DNA from: Pseudomonadota bacterium
GTDB lineage: Bacteria; Pseudomonadota; Gammaproteobacteria; GRL18
Assembly: GCA_030632745.1 (NCBI GenBank)
Contig: DAOVUE010000036.1
Location: 1 to 8,740 of the forward strand
DNA: 8,740 nt
Direction of reading: 5' to 3'
A model generated the notes under the pieces. It was given only the letters and a program-made list of their open reading frames with translations. It did no database searches and was not told the origin of the DNA. This document shows, piece by piece, positions 1-5,743 of this stretch. Both the position numbers and the translations under genes were made by a program. Numbering within the stretch: the stretch's first letter is position 1; every line of letters begins with the position of its first letter.

Positions 1-2
1 AA

Positions 3-79
3 TGGTAGCTATGAGTGGACTTGAACCACCGACCCCAGCATTATGAATGCTGTGCTCTAACCAGCTGAGCTACATAGCC
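3..79 (-). tRNA. tRNA-Met (anticodon CAT), elongator type
   Basis: A complete 77-nt tRNA reads on the minus strand with an encoded CCA end at 3-5. The acceptor, D (GCTC/GAGC), anticodon (CAGCA/TGCTG) and T stems all form. The anticodon loop TTCATAA puts CAT at 43-45. The acceptor and D-arm sequence (GGCTATG, TAGCTCAG, TTAGAGCAC) resembles E. coli elongator tRNA-Met rather than initiator tRNA, and base 1 pairs with base 72. The first pair is a G1-U72 wobble where E. coli has G-C, and the T stem also carries a G-U pair (49-65). A CAT tRNA can instead be tRNA-Ile2 with lysidine at position 34; body similarity favours Met. It lies downstream of ychF, as in Pseudomonas, with its own promoter at 141-168. 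Confidence 0.93.
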
Positions 80-84
80 ATCAA

Positions 85-132
85 CTCTTCTGTAGTTGGT
101 ATAAGTTAGTATAAAAAGCAACTACAGAAGAG
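85..132 (-). repeat. 14-bp perfect inverted repeat in the tRNA-Met 5' leader
   Basis: Arms at 85-98 and 119-132 are exact reverse complements (CTCTTCTGTAGTTG read on the plus strand) around a 20-base AT-rich loop. The repeat ends five bases upstream of the mature tRNA-Met 5' end. The predicted start of transcription (about 134) lies at its outer edge, so the precursor should begin almost directly with this hairpin. The symmetry is directly visible; a role in RNase processing or in protecting the 5' end is inference. Confidence 0.75.
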
Positions 133-133
133 A

Positions 134-168
134 GGCGCACATTTTACTTTATAATGAACTTTTGTCAA
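134..168 (-). promoter_or_regulatory. Strong sigma70 promoter for tRNA-Met
   Basis: On the minus strand a perfect -35 TTGACA (163-168) is followed after 16 bases by the -10 TAAAAT (141-146). The predicted start is near 134. The discriminator between -10 and start is GC-rich (GTGCGCC), as at stringently controlled stable-RNA promoters. It sits in the 102-base ychF-tRNA-Met gap and faces the tRNA. No terminator is visible after ychF, so readthrough from ychF may add to this promoter. Confidence 0.75.
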
Positions 169-181
169 CAAATATATTAGA

Positions 182-1273
182 CTAAACATTAAACCTGAGG
201 TGTAAAACATCACCAGCCTGCACAATGTAGTCTTTACCTTCAACCCTTAACTGGCCCTTTTCTGTGGCTCCCGCCTCTCCCTGATATTCGATAAAATCAT
301 TATAAGCAATAACTTCAGCACGAATAAAACCTCGCTCAAAGTCTGTATGGATAACTGCAGCGGCTTTTGGTGCCGTTGCACCAACAGAAACCGTCCAGGC
401 TCTGACTTCTTTAACTCCTGCAGTAAAATAGGTTTGCAGTTTAAGCAGTTCATAGCCTGCTCGTATCACTCGATTAAGCCCCGGTTCTTCCAGGCCTAAG
501 TCTTCAAGAAATTCTTTTAGATCTGCTGCTTCCAGTTCAACCATTTCAGATTCTATGGCCGCACAAATACTCACTACCCGTGAACCTTCTTTATCAGCAT
601 ACTCTCTCACCTTATCCAGGTAAGAGTTATTTTCAAAACCCTCTTCATCTACATTTGCCACATAAACTGTAGGTTTAAGGGTCAGCAATTGTAAGTCGCG
701 AATTTCTAACTGTTCTTCTTCACTAAGTCCCAGAGTTCTCGCTGTTTCACCTTTCTCAAGGTGTGCAAGAATTTTTTCCAGTAAGGTCTTTCGTGCGATC
801 GCTTCTTTATCACCACTTTTGGAGTTCTTAGCTGCTTTATGATGCGCCTTTTCAACACTCTCCAAATCTGCCAAGGTCAATTCAGTGTTAATAATTTCAA
901 TGTCATCAATGGGATCAATTTTTCCTGACACATGAACGATATCATCATTCTCGAAACATCTTACTACATGTGCAATGGCTTCTGTTTCTCTGATATTAGC
1001 TAAAAACTTATTGCCTAAGCCCTCACCTTTTGATGCACCTTCAACTAAACCTGCAATATCTACAAACTCCATAGAGGTTGCTATCACTCGTTCCGGTTTA
1101 ACTATTGCTGCTAAAGCGTCCAGTCTAGGATCCGGCATCGGTACAACACCGACATTAGGTTCTATGGTACAAAATGGATAGTTTTCAGCCTGAATACCGG
1201 CTTTTGTCAAAGCATTGAATAGGGTTGATTTACCAACATTCGGCAAACCGACAATTCCACATTTAAATCCCAT
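182..1273 (-). CDS. ychF: Redox-regulated ribosome-associated ATPase YchF/OLA1
   Basis: This 363-residue protein is full length for YchF, an Obg-family P-loop NTPase that binds ribosomes and hydrolyses ATP in preference to GTP. The P-loop GLPNVGKST spans residues 9-17. The G3 motif DIAG is at 72-75 and leads into [15 protein letters not shown]. The usual NKxD specificity motif is replaced by NVDE at 207-210, the YchF-type change linked to ATP use. A charged, coiled-coil-like helical insert lies around 130-175, and a TGS domain occupies about 280-362. The ATG start gives the standard [17 protein letters not shown] beginning; only a weak AGAGA lies 8 bases upstream. It follows pth by 23 bases, an ordinary gammaproteobacterial pair, and is probably co-transcribed with it. 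In E. coli it is tied to oxidative-stress control and translation quality. Confidence 0.97.
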   Translation of the reverse strand: MGFKCGIVGLPNVGKSTLFNALTKAGIQAENYPFCTIEPNVGVVPMPDPRLDALAAIVKPERVIATSMEFVDIAGLVEGASKGEGLGNKFLANIRETEAIAHVVRCFENDDIVHVSGKIDPIDDIEIINTELTLADLESVEKAHHKAAKNSKSGDKEAIARKTLLEKILAHLEKGETARTLGLSEEEQLEIRDLQLLTLKPTVYVANVDEEGFENNSYLDKVREYADKEGSRVVSICAAIESEMVELEAADLKEFLEDLGLEEPGLNRVIRAGYELLKLQTYFTAGVKEVRAWTVSVGATAPKAAAVIHTDFERGFIRAEVIAYNDFIEYQGEAGATEKGQLRVEGKDYIVQAGDVLHLRFNV

Positions 1274-1296
1274 GATTTTTTCTCTATTGTCTGTTA

Positions 1297-1878
1297 TTAT
1301 TTGCTGTGCAGCTGATTCATGGCTTTTTGCATTTCGCCCTGTAATATCAGTTCGATTGAATCAATGGATTTATCTATAGCTGATTCAATTAATATTTTTT
1401 CACTTTGGGGTGTCTTCCCCAGTACAAAACCCACCACTTGTTCTTTACTGCCCGGATGTCCAATCCCTAAACGTAATCGATAGAAATTTTTGTCCGCTAA
1501 TTGTGCAATACTATCACGCAGGCCATTATGACCGCCATGACCACCACCCTGCTTTAGTTTTACAACTCCAGGCGATAAGTCGAGATCATCATGTACGATA
1601 AGAATTTGTTCAGGCTGAATTTTATAAAACCGGGCAAGTTGGGCAATTGCCTGTCCGCTGCGGTTCATGAAGGTAGACGGCTTGATAAGCCATACCGATC
1701 CGGATGCAGTATTTAATCGACCCAGCTGAGCAGAAAACTTAGACTCATTTTTCAAGGTGATATTATATTTTGAAACTAATTGATCAATAAACCAGAAACC
1801 TGCATTGTGACGTGTTTTTTCATACTCATTACCAGGATTACCTAATCCAGCAATTATTTGAATATTATTATCAGGCAT
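1297..1878 (-). CDS. pth: Peptidyl-tRNA hydrolase
   Basis: A 193-residue Pth that hydrolyses the ester bond of peptidyl-tRNAs dropped by ribosomes, recycling tRNA in the cytoplasm. All hallmark residues are present. [18 protein letters not shown] at 11-28 contains N14 and the catalytic base H24. FMNRSG supplies N72 (70-75), HDDLD carries D97 (96-100), and [11 protein letters not shown] includes N118 (112-122). These correspond to E. coli N10, H20, N68, D93 and N114. The start places this motif as in the family. No clear Shine-Dalgarno precedes the ATG: the bases before it are TTTAAAATAAA. The gene lies 148 bases after rplY, with a long palindrome in the gap, and 23 bases before ychF. A pth-ychF transcript is likely; whether it starts at rplY depends on that palindrome. 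Confidence 0.97.
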   Translation of the reverse strand: MPDNNIQIIAGLGNPGNEYEKTRHNAGFWFIDQLVSKYNITLKNESKFSAQLGRLNTASGSVWLIKPSTFMNRSGQAIAQLARFYKIQPEQILIVHDDLDLSPGVVKLKQGGGHGGHNGLRDSIAQLADKNFYRLRLGIGHPGSKEQVVGFVLGKTPQSEKILIESAIDKSIDSIELILQGEMQKAMNQLHSK

Positions 1879-1905
1879 TTTATTTTAAACAGGCTGTTAT
1901 AAAGG

Positions 1906-1940
1906 ATAAGCTATAAGCTCCCAGGGAGCTTATAGCTTAT
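1906..1940. repeat. 35-base near-perfect palindrome between rplY and pth
   Basis: Bases 1906-1922 and 1924-1940 are exact reverse complements, 17 bp each, around a single A at 1923. Each arm contains a tandem 7-mer (ATAAGCT twice at 1906-1919), so the element is both direct and inverted repeat. In RNA from either strand it would give a long hairpin with a tiny loop. The minus-strand transcript continues CCTTTATAAC, a poor U-tract, so a classical terminator is doubtful. An attenuator, an RNA-stability element between rplY and pth, or a dispersed palindromic repeat are the alternatives. Confidence 0.8.
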
Positions 1941-2026
1941 TGTTTAGAAATGTTTGTTGTTTACGCATACATATCAGTTAGAAAACGTAACTAACAAAAA
2001 TTTCCTGAAAAATAATCAATTAATGA

Positions 2027-2674
2027 TTATTCCTCTTCTTCACCGCTCGTATCAGCTTCAGCTTCTCCAGCTTCTACTTCTTCATCCAGCATTTCACCGC
2101 GAGGCATGTGAATGGCTGCAACTGCCTGATCATGTCCTTCACCCTGAGCCAGGATAAGACTGGTAACACCCTCTGGAAGCTTAAGATCCGATAAATGCAC
2201 AGATTCACCATCATCCACTTCAGCCATATCAACTTCAATAAATTCCGGCAAATCAGCAGGTAAACAGCTGATCTCTATTTCAGACATAAGGTGAGATACA
2301 AGACCGCCCGCTTTCACACCCGGACATGACTCTTCGTTAAGGAAGTGTAGTGGTACATTAACATGTAACTCATGATGCGCATCAATACGTAAAAAATCAG
2401 CATGCATGATCTGCATTTTTGCGGGGTGACGCTGCATATCTTTGATAATGACCTGCTCAACAGAACCGTCAACGTCAATACTTAAAATACTTGAAAAGAA
2501 TGCCTCATCTTCACAAGCATGCATAATATCATTGTGCTTTATGGTTAGCATAGCCGGCTCTTTACCCGCTCCATAAATAATTGCAGGAACTTCACTCGCA
2601 TGACGCAGGCGGCGGCTCGCACCTTTCCCTGTATCAGTTCGTAGTTCTGCAGTAAGAGTAAAATTAGAACTCAT
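2027..2674 (-). CDS. rplY: 50S ribosomal protein L25, long Ctc/TL5-type
   Basis: A 215-residue L25 that binds 5S rRNA in the large subunit. This is the two-domain Ctc/TL5 form, roughly twice the length of E. coli L25. The N-terminal L25 domain (about 1-95) has GKGASRRLR at 17-25, PAIIYG at 30-35 and the D-x-QRHP to HADFLR block at 79-96. A C-terminal beta domain (about 100-190) follows, then a very acidic tail (193-215) ending in four glutamates. The ATG has a clear GGAGA nine bases upstream (2684-2688). It lies between prs and pth as in Pseudomonas. The 5' flank has three AAATTT hexamers and a short hairpin (see separate entries), compatible with, but not proof of, a regulated leader. Confidence 0.96.
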   Translation of the reverse strand: MSSNFTLTAELRTDTGKGASRRLRHASEVPAIIYGAGKEPAMLTIKHNDIMHACEDEAFFSSILSIDVDGSVEQVIIKDMQRHPAKMQIMHADFLRIDAHHELHVNVPLHFLNEESCPGVKAGGLVSHLMSEIEISCLPADLPEFIEVDMAEVDDGESVHLSDLKLPEGVTSLILAQGEGHDQAVAAIHMPRGEMLDEEVEAGEAEADTSGEEEE

Positions 2675-2688
2675 TGTGGTTTATCTCC

Positions 2689-2706
2689 AAATTTAAATTT
2701 AAATTT
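2689..2706. repeat. Three tandem AAATTT hexamers upstream of rplY
   Basis: AAATTT is repeated three times without a break directly upstream of the rplY Shine-Dalgarno sequence. Each hexamer is its own reverse complement, so the tract reads the same on both strands. It would make an unstructured AU-rich region just before the ribosome binding site, or part of an AT-rich promoter, though no convincing -35/-10 pair was found. Confidence 0.7.
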
Positions 2707-2707
2707 T

Positions 2708-2730
2708 CTGTCATCGCGACCAATGAACAG
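2708..2730 (-). promoter_or_regulatory. Possible leader hairpin of rplY
   Basis: CTGTCAT at 2708-2714 pairs with ATGAACAG at 2723-2730 with one bulged base (2726), closing an 8-base loop. That is seven pairs about 35 bases upstream of the rplY start on the coding strand. Autogenous control of rplY through its mRNA leader is known in E. coli and relatives, so the position is suggestive. Whether L25 binds here is unknown, and such a short stem can arise by chance. Confidence 0.3.
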
Positions 2731-2758
2731 AGCGTTGTGCAGGATATTCGCCCGCTGA

Positions 2759-2790
2759 ATTTATAAATAATAAGATTATTATTTATAAAT
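2759..2790. repeat. 32-base AT-only palindrome in the prs-rplY gap
   Basis: Bases 2759-2773 and 2776-2790 are exact 15-base reverse complements with a 2-base centre (GA). Both arms consist only of A and T. It lies next to the GC-rich inverted repeat at 2807-2854 in the same intergenic region. It has no U-tract typical of a terminator. It could be an AT-rich protein-binding site, a cruciform-prone site or part of a repeat element. Confidence 0.7.
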
Positions 2791-2806
2791 CCTTAAAACT
2801 ATAGAC

Positions 2807-2854
2807 TCCTGCTAAAAGCTTGCCCCTAGCGAATGCAGGGGACTGCAGGAATGA
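2807..2854. repeat. Nested inverted repeat, possible GTCATTCC-type extragenic palindromic element
   Basis: Outer arms TCCTGC (2807-2812) and GCAGGA (2845-2850) enclose an inner hairpin: CCCCT (2823-2827) pairs with AGGGG (2837-2841), extended by GC/GC around a GAAT loop with one bulged A. The right edge ends GGAATGAC. This resembles small palindromic repeats scattered between genes in many proteobacteria, whose ends read GTCATTCC/GGAATGAC. The left edge lacks the matching end, so the copy looks degenerate. It starts 22 bases beyond the prs stop, so it may also act as the prs terminator, although the coding strand has only TTTT some distance after the stem. Family membership is from memory of such repeats. 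Confidence 0.45.
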
Positions 2855-2875
2855 CACTATCTATAAGTATTTCAT

Positions 2876-3829
2876 TTAATCCATATAGAGAGAACTAACC
2901 GATTCTTCGAGATTAATTCGCATCATTGTTTCGCCTAAAATAATGGCACTACTGAGCTGACGAATTTTACTGCATTGTCGTGCTTCTTCTCTCAATGGTA
3001 TAGTATCTGTCACAACTAAATGATCCAGTTCAGACTCATTAATATTATCAATTGCAGAACCGGATAAAACCGGGTGAGTAATATAGGCCATTACCTGCGC
3101 CGCACCCCGTGCTTTTAATGCTTCAGCGGCCTTACATAAAGTACCTGCGGTATCCACCAGGTCATCAATCAAAATACAGGAACGTCCTTCAACATCACCA
3201 ATAATATTCATTACTTTTGCTACATTGGCTTTAGGCCGGCGTTTATCAATAATGGCCAAATCAGCATCATCCAGGCGTTTAGCCAGAGCCCTGGCTCTAA
3301 CCACCCCTCCGACATCCGGTGAAACAACCATTTGATCCGGATATTTCTGACGCCAGATATCACCTAATAAAATGGGTGATGCATAGACATTATCGACCGG
3401 TATATCAAAAAAACCCTGAATTTGATCAGAATGCAGGTCAACCGTCATCATACGGTTAATGCCAACCCCGGTAAACATATTAGCCACTACTTTTGCTGTA
3501 ATCGCCACACGGGCGGAGCGTGGTCGTCTATCCTGTCTGGCATAACCAAAGTAAGGGACTACAGCTGTGATGCGTCGTGCTGAAGAACGGCGAATAGCAT
3601 CAGCCATTACCATTAATTCCATCAGATGATCATTTGCAGGCTGACTAGTAGGCTGAACAATAAAAACGTCTTTTCCACGTACATTCTCCATGAGTTCAAC
3701 CATGATCTCACTATCACTGAACGTATCAACAGAAACCTTACCTAAAGGCATATTCAGATGTTTACATATGTTTCGTGCGAGTGTCGGGTTAGCATTTCCC
3801 GTAAAAACCATCATATCTGAATCGGACAC
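2876..3829 (-). CDS. prs: Ribose-phosphate pyrophosphokinase (PRPP synthetase)
   Basis: A 317-residue class I PRPP synthetase that transfers pyrophosphate from ATP to ribose 5-phosphate. PRPP feeds purine, pyrimidine, histidine, tryptophan and NAD synthesis. Visible motifs: [20 protein letters not shown] (37-56), [11 protein letters not shown] (92-102), the metal/ATP-binding [11 protein letters not shown] (131-141), the flexible catalytic loop starting at KRRPK (196-200) with K196 and R198, and the ribose-phosphate loop DDLVDTAGT (222-230). The chosen start is GTG at 3827-3829 because GGGGA lies seven bases upstream; this adds two residues relative to E. coli Prs. ATG codons at residues 6 and 7 are alternatives but sit too far from that site. 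It lies 174 bases downstream of tRNA-Gln and has a candidate promoter of its own. Confidence 0.97.
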   Translation of the reverse strand: MSDSDMMVFTGNANPTLARNICKHLNMPLGKVSVDTFSDSEIMVELMENVRGKDVFIVQPTSQPANDHLMELMVMADAIRRSSARRITAVVPYFGYARQDRRPRSARVAITAKVVANMFTGVGINRMMTVDLHSDQIQGFFDIPVDNVYASPILLGDIWRQKYPDQMVVSPDVGGVVRARALAKRLDDADLAIIDKRRPKANVAKVMNIIGDVEGRSCILIDDLVDTAGTLCKAAEALKARGAAQVMAYITHPVLSGSAIDNINESELDHLVVTDTIPLREEARQCSKIRQLSSAIILGETMMRINLEESVSSLYMD

Positions 3830-3837
3830 TTTGTGTT
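3830..3837 (-). promoter_or_regulatory. prs spacer supporting the GTG start
   Basis: On the coding strand GGGGA (3837-3841) is followed by ACACAAA and then GTG at 3829. A seven-base spacing suits this GTG and not the ATGs 15-18 bases further in. This decides the start assigned to prs. Confidence 0.55.
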
Positions 3838-3857
3838 CCCCGGATGGAAAAAATTAA

Positions 3858-3863
3858 ATTATA
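3858..3863 (-). promoter_or_regulatory. Candidate -10 box of a prs promoter
   Basis: A perfect TATAAT reads on the minus strand and would start transcription near 3851, about 22 bases before the prs GTG. The -35 region is weak: TTTATT at 16 bases or CTTTAT at 17 bases. A 16-base imperfect palindrome (3892-3907, TCAGT/ACTGA arms) lies just upstream and could bind an activator or regulator. AT-rich sequence makes chance matches likely, so this is tentative. Confidence 0.35.
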
Positions 3864-4003
3864 CCGAGTTATGGAAAATAATAAAGTGAAATCAGTTAGC
3901 TTACTGAAATAGTCTCTATTTTTTAATTGGCTCAGGGCTATTAGTTTTGTATGCTTTAGAGAAAATTTTATAGGTTAGTTATTAAGCTGAAGAATTAAAG
4001 AAT

Positions 4004-4078
4004 TGGCTGGGCCGGCAGGATTCGAACCTGCGCATGCCAGGATCAAAACCTGGTGCCTTACCGCTTGGCGACGGCCCA
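4004..4078 (-). tRNA. tRNA-Gln (anticodon TTG)
   Basis: A complete 75-nt tRNA reads on the minus strand with encoded CCA at 4004-4006. The acceptor stem pairs TGGGCCG with CGGCCCA. The D stem is GCC/GGC, the anticodon stem CCAGG/CCTGG with loop TTTTGAT, and the T stem GCAGG/CCTGC. The anticodon TTG lies at 4044-4046. The weak U1-A72 pair and G73 discriminator are known glutaminyl-tRNA synthetase identity features. It sits between ispE and prs, its usual place in Pseudomonas. No terminator is obvious before prs, so its transcript may run into prs. A small opposite-strand reading frame across it is an artefact. Confidence 0.96.
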
Positions 4079-4188
4079 ATAATAACCAAACATTTATTCG
4101 TATTAAGTCAAGCTCTTTCAATGCCTCTGTAATACTTTCTGTAACACTTAAAGTTACATGGCTTCAAAATAACGCCTTACGAAAAATG

Positions 4189-4224
4189 TGGGTGGATTAT
4201 ACGCTGAAAATTTCCAATTGTCAC
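4189..4224 (-). promoter_or_regulatory. Sigma70-type promoter for tRNA-Gln (and possibly prs)
   Basis: On the minus strand GTGACA (4219-4224), five of six matches to the -35 consensus, is 17 bases from a perfect TATAAT (4196-4201). The predicted start near 4189 gives a leader of about 110 bases to the tRNA. It lies about 50 bases after the ispE stop, so it separates tRNA-Gln and prs from the lolB-ispE operon. A weaker alternative nearer the tRNA, TTGAAA (4116-4121) with AATAAA (4093-4098), also has 17-base spacing. Confidence 0.6.
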
Positions 4225-4272
4225 ATCATAAATTGATTTTTTTACTAATTTCTATCTTTCTATGAATTGTTT

Positions 4273-5109
4273 TTATTCTGTTTTTAATGAGTACAGAGGG
4301 GAAATATTGACTCCCCTGGCAATAAACCCACCAAACTGTTCAGGTTTTTGATGTAAAATTTTCTCAGCTTCAGATTTTGATGCTGCTGAAACAAATACAC
4401 AGGAACCAGTCCCTGTCATTCTTGGCTGTGAAAATTGTGCCAGCCATTGAAGTGCCTGTTCAACTTCAGGATACAGATCACACACAACAGCTTCACAGAC
4501 ATTATTAGCTTCACCGGCTAAAAATTGTTTCATATTCACAGGTGTACAATTTCTTTGTAATAAAGATGAGTTGAAAACCTCTGCAGTCGATACAGAAACA
4601 GCAGGAATAAGTACCACAAAATAAGGCTCATCCAATTGTATAGGACTTATATCATCTCCAACACCTTCCGCCCAGGCTGCAAATCCATGTATGAAAACAG
4701 GAACATCAGCACCCAGCTGCAGTCCTAACTTTGCCAGTTCTGTTAAATCGATGTTAAGTTCCCAAAGCTGATTCAAAGCCACCAGAGTGGTTGCTGCATC
4801 ACTACTGCCGCCGCCCAAACCGCCTCCCATAGGCAGGCGTTTTATAATGCTAATTTGAACACCATGGTGACAATTTGCATATTTCTGCAATAACTTAGCT
4901 GCTTTTACAGTTAAATCATCTTCTGCTTTAACGCCCGGCAGGGGATTAGCATGTAAAATATCAGTGCTATTTAATATTTTAAAACTGAGTTCATCAGAAA
5001 AATCTAAAAATTGAAAAACAGTCTGTAACTCATGATAACCATCCTCCCGGCGGCCTGTAATATGCAAAAATCGATTTATTTTGGCCGGTGCCAGCCAGGT
5101 AGTCTTCAT
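4273..5109 (-). CDS. ispE: 4-diphosphocytidyl-2-C-methyl-D-erythritol kinase
   Basis: A 278-residue GHMP-family kinase that phosphorylates the 2-hydroxyl of CDP-methylerythritol, the fourth enzyme of the MEP (non-mevalonate) isoprenoid pathway. Motif 1 is PAKINRFLHITGRREDGYH at 8-26, with K10. The glycine-rich ATP-binding motif PMGGGLGGGSSDAAT spans 93-107. The catalytic aspartate is D135 in LGADVPVF, and the C-terminal motif is TGTGSCVF at 232-239. K10 and D135 match the E. coli catalytic pair. The frame stays open 16 codons further upstream to an ATG inside lolB. I chose the ATG at 5107-5109 because MKTTWLAPAK aligns with the family start and follows the lolB stop by one base. With only a weak purine stretch ahead of it, translation is probably coupled to lolB. 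Confidence 0.96.
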   Translation of the reverse strand: MKTTWLAPAKINRFLHITGRREDGYHELQTVFQFLDFSDELSFKILNSTDILHANPLPGVKAEDDLTVKAAKLLQKYANCHHGVQISIIKRLPMGGGLGGGSSDAATTLVALNQLWELNIDLTELAKLGLQLGADVPVFIHGFAAWAEGVGDDISPIQLDEPYFVVLIPAVSVSTAEVFNSSLLQRNCTPVNMKQFLAGEANNVCEAVVCDLYPEVEQALQWLAQFSQPRMTGTGSCVFVSAASKSEAEKILHQKPEQFGGFIARGVNISPLYSLKTE

Positions 5110-5110
5110 A

Positions 5111-5740
5111 TTAGTTATTCTTTTTCTGCAGTGGAAACTCCCACTTTGTAACCACAATTTTAATTTTTATATCCTGTTCTATCACAATAATTTTTTTCGG
5201 CAGTAAATACTCTCCAACGGGCATCCGTTTAGGGTATTGAATGTGCCATCCCAATTGATCAAGCTCAGTGATTTGCTGTTGTTCATTATATTTGGCTTTG
5301 GCCGGCATGGCGGGATTAGGAGCACCATAAGACCAGTATCGCAGTGAAGAGACTGGAAATTTCCACCCCGTCTGCTGCAGTAATAATTGTTCCAGATTAT
5401 CACTGGTCAGCTCAGATGATGGAGTTTTAAGCACAATGTTTTGTCCTGTTTGACTCAGCTGCAGTTCTGTTTCGCCAAAGGGTCCGGTAAAACTGATTTG
5501 AAAATCTTCTTTTTCCTGTAGCCAGTTAAACTTAGCATACCAGTTTTCATTACCACTTATCACACTGATACGTCCTGACATTGTCCACACTTGAGGAAAA
5601 TTGTATAAAGATTTATGCAGCACGGGATCAGCTGTTACGGATGGCTGTATTAAACTGCAGCCGGACATTGTAAAAAAAATTGTAAAAAGTAGTAATATGA
5701 CACTAAGTAGTTGAGCACGGGCTAAAAATTTATAATACAT
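5111..5740 (-). CDS. lolB: Outer-membrane lipoprotein insertion protein LolB
   Basis: A 209-residue LolB, close to the 207 of E. coli. It is itself an outer-membrane lipoprotein that takes lipoproteins from periplasmic LolA and inserts them into the outer membrane. A signal peptide (about 1-27) has a hydrophobic LLSVILLLFTIFF core and a lipobox MSGC with lipidated C28. Methionine at -3 is less usual than leucine. The residue after Cys is Ser, not Asp, consistent with outer-membrane sorting. Family features follow: GRISV (56-60), the FNW to FTGPFGETELQL strand pattern (71-95), SLRYWSYGAPNP (132-143), GWHIQYP (164-170) and IKIVVTKW (193-200). It starts three bases after the TPR gene stop and ends one base before ispE, without a clear Shine-Dalgarno, so coupled translation is likely. 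Confidence 0.93.
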   Translation of the reverse strand: MYYKFLARAQLLSVILLLFTIFFTMSGCSLIQPSVTADPVLHKSLYNFPQVWTMSGRISVISGNENWYAKFNWLQEKEDFQISFTGPFGETELQLSQTGQNIVLKTPSSELTSDNLEQLLLQQTGWKFPVSSLRYWSYGAPNPAMPAKAKYNEQQQITELDQLGWHIQYPKRMPVGEYLLPKKIIVIEQDIKIKIVVTKWEFPLQKKNN

Positions 5741-5743
5741 GTT

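Noticed and set aside
1..80. Possible integration (att) site at the tRNA-Met 3' end
   Set aside because: The tRNA 3' end lies at the window edge, and there is no integrase or repeated tRNA fragment in view.
975..1181. Plus-strand open frame opposite ychF, with similar ones opposite pth and rplY
   Set aside because: They are antisense or shifted frames of clearly conserved genes, with no recognisable protein features or start signals.
2011..2031. 8-bp inverted repeat across the rplY stop (AATAATCA/TGATTATT) followed by a T run on the coding strand
   Set aside because: The stem is almost entirely A-T and too weak to call an intrinsic terminator.
2794..2866. Larger outer dyad (TATAGA on both flanks) suggesting transposon ends around the palindromic element
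   Set aside because: The flanking matches are short and unevenly spaced, with no target-site duplication visible and no transposase nearby.
4003..4236. 77-codon plus-strand reading frame beginning MAGPAGFEPAHARIKTW
   Set aside because: Its first third is the antisense of tRNA-Gln, a well-known source of spurious protein calls. The rest covers the tRNA leader and promoter and resembles nothing I recognise.
5110..5157. 16-codon upstream extension of ispE
   Set aside because: It overlaps the end of lolB and precedes the family-conserved start MKTTWLAPAK. The ATG at 5109 directly after the lolB stop is better.
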